DNA from: a virus
IMG/VR virus record: IMGVR_UViG_3300048585_000168
Span: 1-41,197 of that record
DNA: 41,197 nucleotides
Strand: one strand, 5' to 3'
A program made the translations under genes and the position numbers. The notes beneath the pieces are model-generated. The model was not told the origin of the DNA and searched no databases. It saw only the letters and a list, made by a program, of their open reading frames with translations. Shown in pieces: positions 39,764-41,197 of the stretch; the first letter of the stretch is position 1; every line of letters starts with the position of its first letter.

Positions 39764-39816
39764 TTTACCATACTCCCCTCCGCGCATAGAGAGGGGTTGA
39801 TAGAAACAGGGGGCTC

Positions 39817-39835
39817 TGCCACAGAAAGTGTGGCA
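39817..39835. promoter_or_regulatory. TGCCACA-N5-TGTGGCA palindrome, probable operator
   Basis: A perfect 7-bp inverted repeat with a 5-base centre, typical of a dimeric repressor site. It contains the third copy of the 12-mer found at 39724-39763 and lies 70 bases before the gene at 39905. No strong -35/-10 pair is evident around it; the best, TTCGCA-N17-TACTCT near 39850-39878, is weak. Confidence 0.6.
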
Positions 39836-39904
39836 GGTCCGCCCCAGAGTTCGCATACACACACACAGCGGCTACTCTGAGTAGCAGAAAGGAAACACAC
39901 ACCG

Positions 39905-40171
39905 ATGATCGACCTCCAAGGTCACACTACGATGATCGGCCTCCACTGTCGCCTCAAGCCTGAGGCTCTCGACCCGCCGTATCGCACCGAGGAGTTCCTC
40001 ACGGTCTTCGTCTACGACGGGTTTGGAGCCACACCAGGCAACATCGGCACAGGGGTGTTCGTCACGTTCAGCGACGGGGACAATGCCCGCTTCGCCCCCT
40101 GGCACTTCGAACGCATTGCGACCCCGGAGGAGGTGATCGCCGCCGGCTTCCCTGAGACTCACGGTCCCTGA
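39905..40171 (+). CDS. early hypothetical protein
   Basis: The 88-residue protein has a beta-rich pattern: DLQGHTTMIGLHCRLKP, EEFLTVFVYDGFGATPGNIGTGVFVTFSDGDNARFAPWHFERIATPEEVIAAGFP. The 'VFVTFSDGD...F.PWHFERIAT' ending resembles small KOW-like or DUF folds, but no family is assigned. AAAGGAAA lies before ATG 39905. A gap of 207 bases with palindromes precedes it, so it probably has its own control. Confidence 0.65.
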   Translation: MIDLQGHTTMIGLHCRLKPEALDPPYRTEEFLTVFVYDGFGATPGNIGTGVFVTFSDGDNARFAPWHFERIATPEEVIAAGFPETHGP

Positions 40172-40238
40172 CCGTTCACACCCAACCCTGTTCCTCACGG
40201 CGGGACGAGAGGCTCACGACCTCACAGGGTACGAGGTT

Positions 40239-40256
40239 CCTTAACAGAACCTTAAC
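40239..40256 (+). promoter_or_regulatory. double CCTTAAC element before early promoter 2
   Basis: Two CCTTAAC copies (40239-40245 and 40250-40256) stand directly upstream of the -35 box at 40257. The first has nearly the same spacing to the -35 (11 bases) as the single copy at 38937 (10 bases). Binding there could activate or repress the promoter. Confidence 0.5.
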
Positions 40257-40285
40257 TGGACAATCCGGTCCAGTTGTTGTACAAT
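40257..40285 (+). promoter_or_regulatory. early promoter copy 2
   Basis: TGGACA (40257-40262), exactly 17 bases and TACAAT (40280-40285) give the same two boxes and spacing as the late promoter at 38709-38737. The transcript would start near 40292, 38 bases before ATG 40330, with GAAAGGGG in between. Confidence 0.75.
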
Positions 40286-40329
40286 CTCTACACCAGCCGG
40301 AACACCGGCCAAACACCCAGAAAGGGGTG

Positions 40330-40590
40330 ATGACAATGACCCACCGTATCCGACACGCAGACACCAGAGCCGCAGGCACGGTCACCGGGGAGTTCGTAGT
40401 CCCTGCAGAACGAGCCGGCGATTGCGCAGGCCTCTGGTACCACGTCCAGTTCGACGATGGTCTCAACTGCAGCGTTCCCGCTGTACTCACCGAGCGAATC
40501 TGTTCCACCGAGGAATGCCTGATCCGTCTCGAACCACACCAGACCCACTGCCTCCATCACGGCATGGCAATCTACGCGAGGAGCAACTGA
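40330..40590 (+). CDS. early hypothetical protein, KOW-like
   Basis: The 86-residue protein (starts at 40327, 40330 or 40336 are all possible after GAAAGGGG; 40330 chosen) has strands AGTVTGEFVVPAERAGDCAGLWYHVQFDDGLNCSVPAVLTERIC and a histidine/cysteine-rich end (CSTEECLIRLEPHQTHCLHHG). The order resembles a small SH3/KOW barrel with a metal-binding tail, as in the protein at 39905. The function is unknown. It is the first gene of the second early unit and overlaps the next start (TGATG). Confidence 0.65.
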   Translation: MTMTHRIRHADTRAAGTVTGEFVVPAERAGDCAGLWYHVQFDDGLNCSVPAVLTERICSTEECLIRLEPHQTHCLHHGMAIYARSN

Positions 40591-40946
40591 TGAACCCACT
40601 CCACGCACTCCGCGCATTGGAGAACGCACTCGACCAGGTGGACGCCGCAGAGCGTTCCATCCTCACGGCCGTTGAGGCCGTCCAGTCCTCGATCCGGTCC
40701 GTTCACACCAACCTCGAACGAGGCCTCAGCCTCAACGAGTTGGGCGAATTGCAGGCCCGTGGTCCTGCCGTAGACGTCGCCATCGCACGTCACGAGCAAG
40801 CAGTCCGGTCTTTCAGTAACCTCTACCGCCTCACCCGCGAGGTGCTGACCTTCGAATCGGAGGACACGCCCGCCGAGGCGCAATACAAGCAGGCCATCCT
40901 CGACCGGATCACTGTTCACCCTCGCCTCTCCAAGGACATGATCTGA
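40590..40946 (+). CDS. helical coiled-coil early protein
   Basis: The 118-residue protein is almost entirely helical: LHALRALENALDQVDAAERSILTAVEAVQSSIRSVHTNLERG, then LNELGELQARGPAVDVAIARHEQAVRSFSNLYRLTREVL. Heptad-like spacing suggests a coiled coil or helical hairpin. GAGGAG precedes ATG 40590. No enzymatic motif is visible. It is co-transcribed with its neighbours through one-base overlaps. Confidence 0.65.
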   Translation: MNPLHALRALENALDQVDAAERSILTAVEAVQSSIRSVHTNLERGLSLNELGELQARGPAVDVAIARHEQAVRSFSNLYRLTREVLTFESEDTPAEAQYKQAILDRITVHPRLSKDMI

Positions 40947-41197
40947 TGGAAGGTCTCGGCGCCAACTTCTTCGGCACGTACGCCGCCCTCAAGTTCACGG
41001 GCAACCAACGACGTCCGACCATCCTCGGTCAGCTGTTCAAGGCTGCCGCCCTCATCACCTGGATGATGGTGCTGTTCCCCATCGCTCTCATCCAGCTACT
41101 CCTATCCATCCGCGTCACCCCAGCCAAGCCGCCCCGTCAGACGACCCACGGCGGCTACCCACGCAAGTTCAGCGACCACGTAGACGACCTCCAGGAG
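40946..41197 (+). CDS. membrane protein (3' truncated by window end)
   Basis: Eighty-four codons are visible from ATG 40946, which overlaps the previous stop (TGATG). The N-terminal basic part (FTGNQRRPTILG) leads into one membrane segment, LFKAAALITWMMVLFPIALIQLLLSI (about 35-60). A basic proline-containing tail (RVTPAKPPRQTTHGGYPRKF) follows and continues beyond the window. The role is unknown. Confidence 0.65.
   Translation, partial: MEGLGANFFGTYAALKFTGNQRRPTILGQLFKAAALITWMMVLFPIALIQLLLSIRVTPAKPPRQTTHGGYPRKFSDHVDDLQE

Noticed and set aside
39701-39802. ORF of 33 codons across the first palindrome
   Set aside because: It runs through the inverted repeat, has no Shine-Dalgarno and shows no coding pattern.
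1-41197. tRNA genes, integrase, attachment site, repressor gene
   Set aside because: I looked for cloverleaf ends and recombinase or repressor-type proteins and found none I could support; their absence does not prove a lytic lifestyle because the genome is incomplete.

Overview
This window is a large part of the genome of a tailed, siphovirus-type phage, most likely infecting an actinobacterium. It carries a complete late module (terminase, portal, capsid protease, major capsid protein, connectors, major tail protein, chaperone pair, 1179-residue tape measure, minor tail proteins, endolysin). The actinobacterial assignment rests on the high G+C content, the resemblance of the protease, connectors and major tail protein to actinobacteriophage families, and an endolysin C-terminal domain that resembles one seen on actinobacterial surface proteins. 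No rRNA, tRNA, integrase, repressor or DNA polymerase gene is visible, and both ends cut through plus-strand genes. The true genome is therefore larger and the window may be an arbitrary cut of a circular map.

Layout. 1-8835 (plus strand) is a tightly overlapping DNA-metabolism operon. It holds a 5'-truncated gene resembling thymine-hypermodification pyrophosphorylases, an HNH endonuclease, a dual-specificity-type phosphatase, a small HTH protein, a P-loop kinase of the DNA-hypermodification type, a second HNH/NUMOD3 endonuclease, a Cas4/RecB-like nuclease, a Sak4-like ATPase, an SSB-like protein with an acidic tip, a MazG-like enzyme, a ThyX fused to a second MazG-like domain, a cytosine-C5 methyltransferase, a third HNH endonuclease and a winged-helix protein. 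8857-38702 (minus strand) is the late operon, read from right to left. It starts with eight very small genes, four of them under 60 codons, then endolysin, terminase, collagen-like and adsorption-type proteins, portal, protease, a cluster of membrane proteins, an FN3 protein, major capsid protein, major tail protein, a methyltransferase and a three-domain glycosyltransferase, connectors, chaperones, tape measure and tail-tip proteins. 39108-41197 (plus strand) holds small early-type genes of unknown function and leaves the window inside a membrane-protein gene.

Control. The two transcription units diverge from a 405-bp gene-free region (38703-39107). A repeated promoter, TGGACA-N17/18-TACA(A/G)T, occurs four times: at the head of the late operon, just upstream of the major capsid gene, and in front of two plus-strand early units. 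The late-operon copy places the predicted transcript start on the first ATG, giving a leaderless mRNA. A CCTTAAC element lies about 10-11 bp upstream of the -35 box only at the two plus-strand copies. A separate TGCCACA/TGTGGCA palindrome family lies between two early genes and looks like an operator. A strong hairpin follows the major tail protein gene.

The most interesting parts are the probable thymine-hypermodification island, the ThyX-MazG fusion, the repeated promoter and operator system, and the glycosyltransferase/methyltransferase pair inside the virion operon, which suggests glycosylated virions or another glycosylated target. Functions are assigned by reading motifs by eye; no database search was run.
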